54,271 nt of DNA from Bacillota bacterium (GCA_009787385.1 WRGC01000010.1:1-54271); one strand, 5' to 3'. Counted from the first letter of the stretch, positions 16,951 through 26,754 are shown. Translations and numbers: made by a program. Notes: generated from the sequence alone by a model not told the origin.

Positions 16951-19246
16951 ATGGATAGAAAAATATATTTATTAAAAAAACATTTTGGTTATGATGTCTT
17001 TAGACAAGGGCAAGAGCAACTGATTGATTCTATATTGAATGAACAAGATTGCTTGGGAGTAATGCCAACAGGATCAGGTAAGTCATTGTGCTACCAGTTG
17101 CCTGCAATTTTGTCTAGTGGAATAACGCTAGTAGTATCCCCGTTAATATCCTTAATGAAAGACCAAGTAGATGCGTTGACGCAAAGTGGAATACAGTCAG
17201 CATATATCAATTCTAGTTTGAGCTATACACAAATAGATAAGGTGTTGAATAATGCAAGAGATGGTAGGTATAAGATAATCTATATAGCCCCCGAGCGATT
17301 AGAGATGGATAGTTTTGTTGAGTTTGCAAAACAAACAGAGATATTTATGGTGACAGTAGATGAGGCACATTGTGTATCACAGTGGGGACAAGATTTTAGA
17401 CCGAGTTATCGTAAAATTGTAGAGTTTATAAAAAAGTTGCCTAGACGACCAGTAGTATCTGCATTTACGGCAACAGCTACTGATGATGTGCGAAGTGATA
17501 TTATTGAGTTATTAGAGTTAAATAATCCAAATATAGTTATAACAGGATTTAATAGAGTAAACTTGTACTATGAAGTACAGAAGCCAAAAGATAAGTATTC
17601 TGCTTTAAAAGAGTATATTCAAAACAACAGTGACAAAAGTGGAATAGTCTATTGTTCTACAAGGGATAGCGTAGAGAGCATATCAACGCAGTTAGATAGA
17701 GATGGATACTTAGTTACGCTTTATCATGCAGGTTTAAGCGAAAAAGAAAGGGATATAAATCAAGACGACTTTTTGTATGATAGAAAAACAATATTTGTAT
17801 GATAGAAAAACAATAATGGTAGCAACCAATGCATTTGGAATGGGAATAGACAAGAGCAATGTGTCTTTCGTAGTTCATTACAATATGCCAAAGAATATAG
17901 AGAGTTACTACCAAGAAGCAGGTAGGGCAGGACGAGATGGTAGCCAAGCGAATTGTCTATTGTTGTATGGTGCAAGAGATGAAATGACCAACAAGTATTT
18001 TGTAGAAAATATAAACAACAATAATGATTTGTCAAGTTTGGATATAGAGCAAATCAAGATAAAAAATAGAGAAAAATTAAAGTTAATGACTCAGTATTGT
18101 CATACAGCAAATTGCTTGAGAGAATATATTTTGCAATACTTTAAAGATGAAACAGGAATACAAAAAATAAAGGATACTAACAATAACTGTGGCAATTGTA
18201 GCAATTGTTTAAGTGTTTTTGAAGAGATAGATATCACAAAGTATGGACAAAAGATACTTTCATGCATAGCAAGAATGCAAGAAAAGTATGGAATTAGTCT
18301 AATAATAGATGTTTTGAAAGGTTCTAAGTCAAAAAAAGTATTTAGTTTAGGATTGGATTGTATTAGTACATATGGTATATTGCAAGAATTGTCTAATGAT
18401 AAGATAAAAGATATTATCAATTATTTGGCTAGAGAAGGATACATTTTACTTACAACTACAGAATATCAAATAGTCAAGTTGACAGACAAATCAAGAGATG
18501 TTTTGTTTGGTGGCGAAAAGTTGTTTATTAGAGTACCAACACAAAACAATAATAAATTGTATGATAGTGATTGTATTGGAAGTTCGTTAATAAATAAGAA
18601 ATACAATTATAGTAGAGATTATAAATCTAGTAATTTTAATAAAGATTTATTTAAAAAATTGAGAGAATTGAGATTGCAAATAGCTGCAGAACAAGGAGTT
18701 CCTGCTTTTGTAGTATTTTCAGATTCTACTTTGATAGATATGTGTAATAAGATGCCTAAGGGTAATCGTGAGTTATTGAATGTATCAGGAGTAGGTACAT
18801 TTAAATTAGAAAAGTATGGGCAAAAATTTTTGCAAATAATAAATAATTTTAATAGAGATGACGAGACAAACTATGAAGTATCAAATAAAAATGTTAGCTA
18901 TAGTGAATTGTTAGATTTTGTTAGAGATAATTTTGTATTAGACGAAAAGTATTTGACTTTGACATCTATTGCTGACAAAATCATTGCTTTAGTAATGCAA
19001 AAAAATGTAAGTAACTTTAGTAATAAAAGTATTAGAGACAATATAAAAGCAATACTTGTACAACATAGATTTATAGAAATAGAAAAGGTAAACAATAAGA
19101 GTCATATCGTTGCAACAGGCAAAGGTATACAAAATGGAGTGACTGTAGAAAATAGAATTGGAAAACAAGGTACAGAATATTTACAAGTACTATATGAGAC
19201 TGATATACAATTGTTTTTATTGCAAAGGCTTGACATGATTATTTAG
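16951..19246 (+). pseudogene. recQ: RecQ-family DNA helicase interrupted by a 22-bp tandem duplication
   Basis: The first frame (16951-17802) has the Walker A GSGKS (about residue 41), a VDEAHCVSQWG motif (about 136) and SAFTATAT, and stops at 17800-17802. The second frame carries NAFGMGIDKSNV, QEAGRAGRDG, a Cys-rich zinc module (CGNCSNC), an HRDC-like domain (about 18655-18850) and a C-terminal helical domain. Deleting one 22-base unit at 17772-17815 restores a continuous reading ...DRKT-IMVATNAFG..., so the break is a single +22 event in the second RecA domain. No other damage is evident, so it is recent or reversible. The 3' end overlaps the convergent MATE gene by 30 bases. Confidence 0.9.
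17772..17815 (+). repeat. exact 22-bp tandem duplication inside recQ
   Basis: 17772-17793 and 17794-17815 are identical (TTTGTATGATAGAAAAACAA plus TA). The length modulo 3 is 1, which shifts the frame to a TGA. Confidence 0.98.
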
Positions 19247-20587
19247 TATAGTTATTTTTTGTTTTTTTAACATATGTCCAAATATTATAAATGTAACAAT
19301 GCTATCTATAGCTATACTTATAGCAAACATTAATGTTATGCTGATTAGTGTAGGATGAAATATTCCCAAAATATAAAAAATAAACACCCCGCCATACCAT
19401 ACTATATTGGTTATTATTGTTTGGTACAACATATATTTAGTTTTGCCAATTCCATAAAAAATACTGTCTATAACATTATTGAATGCAAATATAATATAGA
19501 ATGGTATACTTATTATACATATAAAAAATATATCTTCATAAGAATTTAACTGTAAAACATCTCTCAAAAACAATTTCCACAAAGGTATACTGACAAACCA
19601 AAAAATCAAAAAAACTGTTGTCAAAGCAAAATAGCCTAACAAATTTTGTTGTATGGCATTTTTATTTTCTCCGCAATCACGCTTTATCAATTCACCCAAT
19701 TGCAATATTGGAAGCAAAAGCCAGCCCCAAATAAAGTTGTTAGCTAGCCAAAATGTACCTTGTTCTCCTACTATATTTACCATTCTAACAACTATAAATA
19801 TAAATAGAATATTTCTAATTAAGGATTCTATTCCAGAAATAGCCCCAATTTTTATCCATCCATTTATCCATTTAAATGATAATTTTGTCTTTTGAAATAT
19901 AGTCAAGCTTTCTTTATGCAATATTATGATTGAGACAATAAAGAGTGTTAAATTTACTATAATGTTGGAAATAGCTATCCCATTTACTCCAATTTTAGCT
20001 GATATTGGAAGATTGGATAATAAAAATAAATCAAACAATATGCTAAGTACCATTTGTAAAGTGAGAATAATATAAAGATATTTTTCTTTTTTGAGTACTA
20101 CTAGTACAATTACTACAAACTTTACTAATAAATCTACAAGTTTAGCTAAAGTTTCTAGTCTTATGTATGTAGCAGTCTGTTGTAAGATAGAGTAATCTTG
20201 TGCCATTAATTGCACTAATGGATTGGCAAAAATTATTAAAATTAAAGATATTACTGCAAACACACAAAAAACTATTATGAGTCCTGTTCTTATCATGTTG
20301 GCAATTTGACTATCTTTAAATAATTTACTACCACTTTCTTTAAAAGCTTTACCTATAAAAAAGAACAATGGCAAAATTGCAGCTTCTTGAACAACTTCAT
20401 AAATTACCTCCACCCATTGCATTTGAGATGCTATAGAAAAACTAGAATCATCAGCTATTTGTCCTAATAAAAATATTCTAATAGTTTGATAAATTGTAGG
20501 GATAAAACCCATTAACAACAAACAAAGACACAATTTAAAATTTATATTTTTAAAAGATTGATATGCTTGTTTAAATAATAGTCTCAT
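19217..20587 (-). CDS. MATE-family transporter
   Basis: 456 residues with about 12 hydrophobic helices in two similar halves, as in the multidrug and toxin extrusion family; an EGA-like start and conserved Gln/Pro positions in helix 1 (GFIPTIYQTI) are compatible. It would exchange cations or protons for drugs or metabolites at the cytoplasmic membrane. It is transcribed against recQ with a 30-base 3' overlap. No lipid II flippase-specific feature is recognised, so assignment is only to the superfamily. Confidence 0.75.
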   Translation of the reverse strand: MRLLFKQAYQSFKNINFKLCLCLLLMGFIPTIYQTIRIFLLGQIADDSSFSIASQMQWVEVIYEVVQEAAILPLFFFIGKAFKESGSKLFKDSQIANMIRTGLIIVFCVFAVISLILIIFANPLVQLMAQDYSILQQTATYIRLETLAKLVDLLVKFVVIVLVVLKKEKYLYIILTLQMVLSILFDLFLLSNLPISAKIGVNGIAISNIIVNLTLFIVSIIILHKESLTIFQKTKLSFKWINGWIKIGAISGIESLIRNILFIFIVVRMVNIVGEQGTFWLANNFIWGWLLLPILQLGELIKRDCGENKNAIQQNLLGYFALTTVFLIFWFVSIPLWKLFLRDVLQLNSYEDIFFICIISIPFYIIFAFNNVIDSIFYGIGKTKYMLYQTIITNIVWYGGVFIFYILGIFHPTLISITLMFAISIAIDSIVTFIIFGHMLKKQKITILNNHVKPLQ

Positions 20588-20594
20588 AATTTAT

Positions 20595-20638
20595 AAATCC
20601 TTGTGTTTAAATATAAGGATTTTATTAACAAATGTCAA
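20595..20638 (-). promoter_or_regulatory. promoter and inverted repeat of the MATE gene
   Basis: On the minus strand: TTGACA (20638-20633), a 17-bp spacer and TATATT (20615-20610). An 8-bp inverted repeat AAATCCTT / AAGGATTT (20595-20602 and 20615-20622) spans the -10 edge and start site, as a repressor operator would. Confidence 0.5.
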
Positions 20639-20672
20639 CTTTATTTGTAATTATAAATATGAAAGTTTTTTG

Positions 20673-20701
20673 TTGAAATTTTGTCAAATATATGTTATAA
20701 T
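20673..20701 (+). promoter_or_regulatory. promoter of the restriction-modification pair
   Basis: TTGAAA (20673-20678), a 17-bp spacer and an extended -10 TGTTATAAT (20693-20701). Confidence 0.6.
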
Positions 20702-20757
20702 TTGGTAATTATAAATGTGTTTAAACTTACAAATTGATACTTAAATTAGGAGAATAA

Positions 20758-21852
20758 ATGAGTGATAAGGTAAGAGTAGTAGATTTATTTTGTGGTGTGG
20801 GTGGGTTGAGTTATGGATTTTATCACAACAAGAACTTTGATATTGTATTAGCTAATGATATAGATAAAGACGCAATACAAGCCTATCAATACAATCATCC
20901 CAATGTAAAAGTATTTCAATGTGATATTAAACATATTGATATTAAAATGATAGGTAAAGATATCAAATTGCCTATAGATGTGGTTGTAGGAGGACCCCCT
21001 TGTCAGTCATATTCTACATTAGGAAAACGAAGCAATGATGATAGAGCTAATTTGTTTAAAGAATATATTAGACTGATAAATATACTAGAACCCAAAATAT
21101 TTATTTATGAAAATGTTACAGGTTTAGTTAGTATGTTGGGTGGGACACTGTTTCAAGATTTGACTGATAGTATGGTTGATTTGGGGTACAGTGTAGACTA
21201 TAAGATACTTAATACAGTTCAGTATGGTATACCACAAATTAGGGAAAGAGTAATTGTGGTCGGTACAAAAATAAAGACAAAATTTGTTTTTCCTAACCGT
21301 ACACATGGCAACAAGCCTTTAAAACCTTATATAACTATGAGAGATGCATTGAGTGACCTACCAATTTTGCAAAGTGGGGAAGAAAGTGATGAATATGATA
21401 ATATACCACAAAATGATTATCAACAATTTTTGAGACAAAACAATCCTAAATTAACAGAACATCAATCTCCAAACAATGGCAAGCATTTAATCAAACTTAT
21501 GCAATATCTTCCTGATGGAGGGACAAAAGATGATTTGCCACAAGATCTAAGACCTAAAAGTGGTTACAAAAACACTTATGCTAAACTATGGTGGGATAGA
21601 CCAGTGCCGACAGTCACACGAAATTTTTCTTGTGTATCATCATCTAGATGTATACATCCAAGAGATAGCAGGGCATTGACTACTAGAGAAGGGGCAAGAT
21701 TGCAAAGTTTTCCTGATGACTTTCAATTTTGTGGCAGTCGTTCTAAAAAGAACTTGCAAATAGGAAATGCAGTTCCACCATTATTGTCCATACAATTAGC
21801 CAAACAAGTACTGAGATACTTAAAAGAAAGTGAGAACAATAAAGATGTTTGA
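20758..21852 (+). CDS. C5-cytosine DNA methyltransferase
   Basis: 364 residues; start ATG follows AGGAG. The ordered 5mC motifs are visible: VDLFCGVGGLSYGF (I), GGPPCQSYST with the catalytic Cys (IV, about residue 81), ENVTGLVS (VI), QIRERVIVVG (VIII) and IGNAVPP (X). The variable target-recognition region lies at about 190-285. It methylates cytosine in a specific sequence that cannot be predicted here. The stop overlaps the next gene by 8 bases, typical for a type II restriction-modification unit. Confidence 0.93.
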   Translation: MSDKVRVVDLFCGVGGLSYGFYHNKNFDIVLANDIDKDAIQAYQYNHPNVKVFQCDIKHIDIKMIGKDIKLPIDVVVGGPPCQSYSTLGKRSNDDRANLFKEYIRLINILEPKIFIYENVTGLVSMLGGTLFQDLTDSMVDLGYSVDYKILNTVQYGIPQIRERVIVVGTKIKTKFVFPNRTHGNKPLKPYITMRDALSDLPILQSGEESDEYDNIPQNDYQQFLRQNNPKLTEHQSPNNGKHLIKLMQYLPDGGTKDDLPQDLRPKSGYKNTYAKLWWDRPVPTVTRNFSCVSSSRCIHPRDSRALTTREGARLQSFPDDFQFCGSRSKKNLQIGNAVPPLLSIQLAKQVLRYLKESENNKDV

Positions 21853-22633
21853 TGCAAAAGATTTCAAAAAATATAGGCAACAAATTGGGATAATTTCACA
21901 AAAAGATTTAAAATTGTTTTTGTCTGCTAAAGATATTGTGGTGCAAATAAATTTTGAATATGTAGATAATTTGACTTTAAGGCTTAAAGATATTATTAAA
22001 AAAATAAATCAAACGGTGCATAATGAAATATCAACAACTAATATACAAGAGTTTATTGTAACAAATATAGATAATGTAAAGGATATCTTAAAGGAGAGTG
22101 GTATTATATCTAAATTAAATAATCAAGGTAGGAGACCTGAACAAGTTTATTTTAGTTGGATGAGAGGATTTGTAATTGCCAAGTATTTTGCAAAAGCGTT
22201 GTCTATTATATTTGGAGTTGAACAAAGTCAAATTGTATCAATAGGCAAAGATACTTTAGATAATCCTACATTATTTTCTAGACAACCAGATGCGGATTTT
22301 GAACTACAGTTGCAAAATCATATAATTAGATTTGAGATTCAATCAGGATATCAAGGTATAAATGATATAAAACAACATAAAGTAAGAGAGGCTAAAAAAC
22401 AATATCTAGATAAAGGGATAATCACGGTAGCTATTCACTTTGATGTATTCAATGGACAAGTAGCATTTGTAAATATTTCAAGCATAGAAGATAGTGATAT
22501 AAATTGGATTACAAGACAACAAATGGAAGGACAAACTGTGTTTAACATTAATCAACAATACTTTATTTGGAGATTGGTTGACAAACCTCCTAACATTAAT
22601 GACATTAAAGATATAGTTTTTAATGATAAATAA
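21845..22633 (+). CDS. putative type II restriction endonuclease partner
   Basis: 262 residues from ATG 21845, inside the methyltransferase 3' end. No close family is recognised. The stretch PDADFELQLQNHIIRFEIQ (about residues 147-165) fits a PD-(D/E)xK-type core with an E-x-Q variant, as known in some type II enzymes. The preceding GRRPEQVYFSWMRGF may be part of the same domain. Assignment rests mainly on the overlap with the methyltransferase. It is followed by a 52-bp palindrome. Confidence 0.6.
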   Translation: MFDAKDFKKYRQQIGIISQKDLKLFLSAKDIVVQINFEYVDNLTLRLKDIIKKINQTVHNEISTTNIQEFIVTNIDNVKDILKESGIISKLNNQGRRPEQVYFSWMRGFVIAKYFAKALSIIFGVEQSQIVSIGKDTLDNPTLFSRQPDADFELQLQNHIIRFEIQSGYQGINDIKQHKVREAKKQYLDKGIITVAIHFDVFNGQVAFVNISSIEDSDINWITRQQMEGQTVFNINQQYFIWRLVDKPPNINDIKDIVFNDK

Positions 22634-22744
22634 AAAGTAATTAAAAATAAAATTGATAACAACAGTGATTTGCTTTAAACGAAAGAATTAGTTGTTAATT
22701 GTAAAGAAAAAAGCAACGATTGGTATAAGTAAGTTTGTTTTGTG

Positions 22745-22796
22745 ATATCTCTCTATTAATATAAGGGACTAGTCCCTTATATTAATAGAGAGATAT
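22745..22796. repeat. 52-bp perfect palindrome
   Basis: The left arm 22745-22770 and right arm 22771-22796 are exact reverse complements with no spacer (centre GGGACT|AGTCCC). It lies between the convergent restriction-enzyme gene and the IS30 transposase, so it may be a bidirectional terminator, part of the IS end, or an IS30 target-like palindrome. Confidence 0.95.
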
Positions 22797-23933
22797 ATTT
22801 TAAGAAAATAATTTTAGAAGTTCTTCTTCAAATAATTGATTGGGTGTTTGTAATTGTGTCTTTTTCGTGGGGTGTAATCTATTATATTGTATATACGATC
22901 CAAGTCTTGTTGTGTTAGTTTACTTATGTCTTTACCTTTTGGAATATAACGCCTTAGTATATTGTTGTAATTCTCGTTTATCCCACGCTCATATGCACTG
23001 TATGGGTGTGCAAAGTATACTTGTATCCCATAATCACTACTAAACTTGTAACACTCAGCAAACTCACTACCATTGTCATAGGTTATTGTCTTAAACAAGT
23101 GTGTGCCTTTACATAATGCAAACAATCTCTCAAATGCTTTTATAATATCTCGTGCCTTTGTGCTATCTACTTGTAAGATAAAACTTTTGTTTGTCTTTCT
23201 CTCTACCAATGTCAATACACTGCTCTTGTTGTCTTTGCCTTTTATATTGTCAGCTTCCCAATGCCCAAACTCTTGTCTATCATCTACAACACTAGGGCGT
23301 AGCTCTATACTTTGTCCTAATTGCCTTTTATGTTGTCGCAATCTCTTTGTTTTAGTCTTTAAACTGGGTTTTAGTACCAAATCTATATTCCTACAAAACA
23401 AATGTCCTTTGTCTATGTTGTTGTATAGTGTCTTTGTACATATCATTGTCTTGTAACTATGTCTATTGACTCTAAGCCCACCTAGTATACTGTCAGGGGA
23501 GCGTTTGTATACTAGTATTTGTTGCTCTATATATCTCATCAAAGTACTATCCAAAAACAACTTATATTTTCCACCACGCCTTGATAGATTGGCTTGTGCT
23601 ATTCTTTGACCACTGTTAGCTTTGTATACTTATATTTGAGTGTAAGGTGTCCAATTATCTAGTTTGTCTTTCTTGATAGGTACATAACTTTTCTTTTTGC
23701 GTTGCACTACTATATCACGCTTTATCTCTCTACTAATACTACTTTTGTTACGGTTAAGCATTCTAGCAATACTAGATATACTTGCACTCGCATCTAACGC
23801 TTTTTCAATTTCTTGTCTTTCAAACAAACATAAGTGTTTGCCTTTTCTCTTTTGTGTGCTATAATATTTTTGCCCCATAGTTTGTCCTTGTGTTTGTAGT
23901 TTTGTTGTTAAACCTATTATACCACAAGTCCCT
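22764..23933 (-). mobile_element. IS30-family insertion sequence (about 1.17 kb, boundaries approximate)
   Basis: Inward-reading ends share AGGGACT(A/T)GT: left at 22764-22773 within the palindrome, right at 23924-23933 on the minus strand. The size fits the family. The transposase is on the minus strand. A TATAAT-like promoter (minus strand, near 23919-23914) drives it. A clear target duplication was not found; CTCTCTAT occurs near both ends but overlaps the right end. Confidence 0.6.
22814..23878 (-). pseudogene. IS30-family transposase with one in-frame stop codon
   Basis: The two minus-strand pieces 23878-23630 and 23560-22814 are in the same frame. TAA at 23632-23630 splits them, and the codons between stop and next ATG read on smoothly (VYKANSGQRIAQANLSRRGG). 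The N-terminal part has the IS30 helix-turn-helix (SISSIARMLNRNKSSISREI). The rest has the DDE core: HWEADNI, TYDNGSEF and ERGINENYNNILRRYIPKG. Full length would be 354 codons. Inactive unless the stop is read through. Confidence 0.88.
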
Positions 23934-24074
23934 CTCTATGGGGCTTTTTTATTACCATTAGCTACTGCAATGGTATTCATACCGTTGCTTTTCATTCTAC
24001 AATGCTCCGTTTTATTACACTTCACTTTTCTATTTACCATGAGCAAACAATATTAAAAAATATACAATATTTGG

Positions 24075-24103
24075 TTGCTTAAATTGTTAAACAATGGTAT
24101 ACT
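24075..24103 (+). promoter_or_regulatory. rpsB promoter
   Basis: TTGCTT (24075-24080), a 17-bp spacer and extended -10 TGGTATACT (24095-24103). Another small hairpin (23967-23988) lies between the IS and this promoter. Confidence 0.6.
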
Positions 24104-24118
24104 AATGTAGTCAAGTTG

Positions 24119-24144
24119 TAGCAAATTTTGTTTGCTAGTTTTTT
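24119..24144 (+). terminator. hairpin with T-run in the rpsB leader (possible attenuator)
   Basis: TAGCAAA (24119-24125) pairs with TTTGCTA (24131-24137), followed by G and six T. It lies just after the promoter and before rpsB, so it could act as an attenuator in the roughly 160-base leader. Confidence 0.4.
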
Positions 24145-24270
24145 GATAGTTAATAATACAACAAAATTCGTAATTAGATGCATAATCAAGTATGCACTGT
24201 TTTGTGACTAGTTTGTGAAGTTGCAAATTGTGTTGGCATCTAGTGAGAACCCCAAGGGAGGTAAAATACT

Positions 24271-25092
24271 ATGAGTGAAAAAGTGGAAGTTGCATTAGAT
24301 AATTCGTTGCAAACTGCCAACGCTGTTTCTATGAAGCAGTTGTTGGAGGCAGGTGTGCATTTTGGACATCCAACTAGGAAGTGGAATCCAAAGATGAAAA
24401 GATATATCTATATGGCACGCAATGATATTTATATCATTAATTTAGAAAAAACTGTAGGCTTGATAGATGATGCATATGCTGCTGTAAAAAAAATTGCTCA
24501 AAGTGGCAAATCTGTATTGTTTGTAGGAACAAAAAAACAAGCACAAGAAGCTATCAAATATGAAGCAGAAAAGTGTGGTATGTACTATGTCAACTCTAGA
24601 TGGTTGGGTGGTACTCTTACCAACTTTGTTACTATTCGTAGTCGTGTAGAGAGATTGAACAAGCTCAATCAAATGGAAAAATTGGGAGAGTTTGCATTGC
24701 TACCCAAAAAAGAAGTCATCAAGCTTAAGGACGAAAGAGATAAACTTGAATACAACTTGGGTGGTATCAAGGAAATGCGTAGTCTACCTGGGGCTTTGTT
24801 TGTGGTAGATCCTAAAAAGGAACATTTGGCTATTGCAGAAGCTAGGGCTTTAAGAATTCCAGTAATAGGTATGGTAGATACCAATTGTGATCCAGATGAT
24901 TGCGACTATGTTATACCAAGCAATGATGATGCAATTAGAGCAATAAAACTTATAGCAGGTGCTATGGCTGATGCAATCATAGAAGCTAATGAGGGGACAG
25001 AAGCATTGGTAGCACGCCGTGCCAAAGAGGCAGAAGCATTGAAACAAATAGAACATATTATGGCAGAACAAGAAGACGAAATTATTGAATAA
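24271..25092 (+). CDS. rpsB: 30S ribosomal protein S2
   Basis: 273 residues. Strong ribosome-binding site GGGAGGT before ATG 24271. Family signatures: [47 protein letters not shown] and [26 protein letters not shown] short acidic C-terminal extension follows. It heads the rpsB-tsf-pyrH-frr gene group. Confidence 0.97.
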   Translation: MSEKVEVALDNSLQTANAVSMKQLLEAGVHFGHPTRKWNPKMKRYIYMARNDIYIINLEKTVGLIDDAYAAVKKIAQSGKSVLFVGTKKQAQEAIKYEAEKCGMYYVNSRWLGGTLTNFVTIRSRVERLNKLNQMEKLGEFALLPKKEVIKLKDERDKLEYNLGGIKEMRSLPGALFVVDPKKEHLAIAEARALRIPVIGMVDTNCDPDDCDYVIPSNDDAIRAIKLIAGAMADAIIEANEGTEALVARRAKEAEALKQIEHIMAEQEDEIIE

Positions 25093-25104
25093 TTTTGTTG
25101 GAAA

Positions 25105-25155
25105 TTGGCAATTTAAAATTTTGTTGTTCTAAGTTTTAGACATGCAAATTGCCAA
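25105..25155 (+). promoter_or_regulatory. inverted repeat between rpsB and tsf
   Basis: TTGGCAATTT (25105-25114) and AAATTGCCAA (25146-25155) are exact complements enclosing 31 bases. Probably a processing, stability or attenuation structure in the rpsB-tsf mRNA. Confidence 0.45.
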
Positions 25156-25211
25156 AATAAAATCATTGCAAATTAGATGCAAATTGAATTAAATTTTATT
25201 AAGGAGATATA

Positions 25212-25862
25212 ATGAGTTTTTCAGCACAAGAAGTGGGAAAGTTGAGAGAAATTACAGGTGCGGGATTGATGGATTGCAAAAAAGCACTTGTAGCTACCAA
25301 TGGAGATATAGACAAAGCTATTGCACACTTGCGTGAACAGGGTATAGTATCTGCAGCTAAAAAGGCTGGGAGAGTAGCTAGTGAGGGAGCTGTTTGTAGC
25401 TATATTCACATGGGTGGAAAGTTGGGTGTATTGGTAGAACTCAATTGTGAGACAGATTTTGTTGCTAAAAATGCAGAGTTTTTGGAATTAGGTAAAGATA
25501 TAGCTATGCATATAGCAGCATATTCACCACTATATGTAAGTCAAGATGAAGTTCCTTCAAAAGATATAGAATCTGAGAGAGAAATATACAAAGCAAAGGC
25601 ATTAGCAGAGGGCAAACCAAGTGCAGTAGCTGAAAAAATAGTAGAGAGTGGTATTAAAAAATATTTTTCAGAGATATGCTTATTGAATCAAGGATTTGTT
25701 AAAGATACTAATATTACGGTACAACAACATATCAACAACAAGATTGTTACTATTGGTGAAAAAATTACTGTAAGAAGATTTGTAAAATTTATTATGGGTG
25801 AGGGGTTAGAAAAAAAGGTAGAAGCAAATTTGGCAGAAGAAGTGGCAAAATTACAAAAGTAA
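25212..25862 (+). CDS. tsf: elongation factor Ts
   Basis: 216 residues, a short form. It recycles EF-Tu by GDP release. AAGGAGA precedes ATG 25212. The N-terminal UBA-like part has the signature RE-x-TGAGLMDCKKAL, the core has ELNCETDFVA, and the protein ends AEEVAKLQK. Shorter than the E. coli protein (283) because the second core subdomain is reduced. Confidence 0.96.
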   Translation: MSFSAQEVGKLREITGAGLMDCKKALVATNGDIDKAIAHLREQGIVSAAKKAGRVASEGAVCSYIHMGGKLGVLVELNCETDFVAKNAEFLELGKDIAMHIAAYSPLYVSQDEVPSKDIESEREIYKAKALAEGKPSAVAEKIVESGIKKYFSEICLLNQGFVKDTNITVQQHINNKIVTIGEKITVRRFVKFIMGEGLEKKVEANLAEEVAKLQK

Positions 25863-25944
25863 AATAAAAGTTTGATAACAATGGGCTTGATGGCATATAT
25901 TTTTGCATATCAAGTCTATGGTATATTTTAATAAGGGATAAATT

Positions 25945-26643
25945 GTGTCGTATAAGAGAGTGTTAATAAAGCTTAGTGGTGAGGCATTATCGGGTGATAA
26001 TGAACATGGTATTGACCCTATTACAATTAGCAATATTGCTTCTCAAATTGTAGCTATACATAATAGTGGTGTACAGGTTGCAATTGTTGTGGGTGGAGGC
26101 AATTTTTGGCGTGGGCGTCAAGGACAGCAGATGGATAGAGTTACAGCAGACCAAATGGGTATGCTTGCTACTTTGATGAATTCTATGGCATTGCAAGATA
26201 GTCTATGTTCTAAAGGTGCTACAGTGAGAGTGCAGAGTGCGTTGTCTATACCTAGTGTTGCCGAACCTGTTGTTCTTAGAAAGGCTAAGGAGCATTTTTT
26301 GTCAGGGCATATAGTTGTGTTTGCGTGTGGCACAGGTCAACCATATTTTAGTACTGATACAGGTGCAGCTTTGAGAGCTGCAGAGATAGGTGCAGATGTT
26401 TTGCTTATGGCAAAAAATATTGATGGAGTGTATGATTGTGACCCTAAGAAGAATAAGAATGCCAAGAGATATGATGAGATATCATATCTAGATATAGTAA
26501 ACAAAAAACTAGAATTGATGGATACTACCGCTGTTACTCTATGTATGGAAAATAATATTAAAATAATAGCATTTGGATTGGACAGTAAAGATAGTATAGT
26601 TAGGGCAGCAACAGGAGAAAAAATAGGTACACTTATTAAGTAA
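25945..26643 (+). CDS. pyrH: uridylate kinase
   Basis: 232 residues from GTG 25945. It phosphorylates UMP to UDP. Amino-acid-kinase fold motifs: KLSGEAL, VVGGGNFWRG, DQMGMLATLMN and GTGQPYFSTDT. It lies between tsf and frr as in most bacteria. Confidence 0.96.
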   Translation: MSYKRVLIKLSGEALSGDNEHGIDPITISNIASQIVAIHNSGVQVAIVVGGGNFWRGRQGQQMDRVTADQMGMLATLMNSMALQDSLCSKGATVRVQSALSIPSVAEPVVLRKAKEHFLSGHIVVFACGTGQPYFSTDTGAALRAAEIGADVLLMAKNIDGVYDCDPKKNKNAKRYDEISYLDIVNKKLELMDTTAVTLCMENNIKIIAFGLDSKDSIVRAATGEKIGTLIK

Positions 26644-26754
26644 AATTGTTTGCTTATGTCAATAATTTGGGATTGAGAGTGGTTGTTTTTAATGTTTTTA
26701 ATTATACATTAAACAACAATATAAACTGAAGTATACAATCTTATGGAGTTTATT

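Noticed and set aside
19217-19246. Antisense regulation of recQ by the MATE gene
   Set aside because: The overlap is only 30 bases at the two 3' ends; it is more simply a tail-to-tail junction without a terminator.
22634-24270. tRNA or rRNA genes in the gaps around the IS element
   Set aside because: No cloverleaf arms, GTTCGA-like T-loop or rRNA segments were seen here or in the other intergenic stretches.
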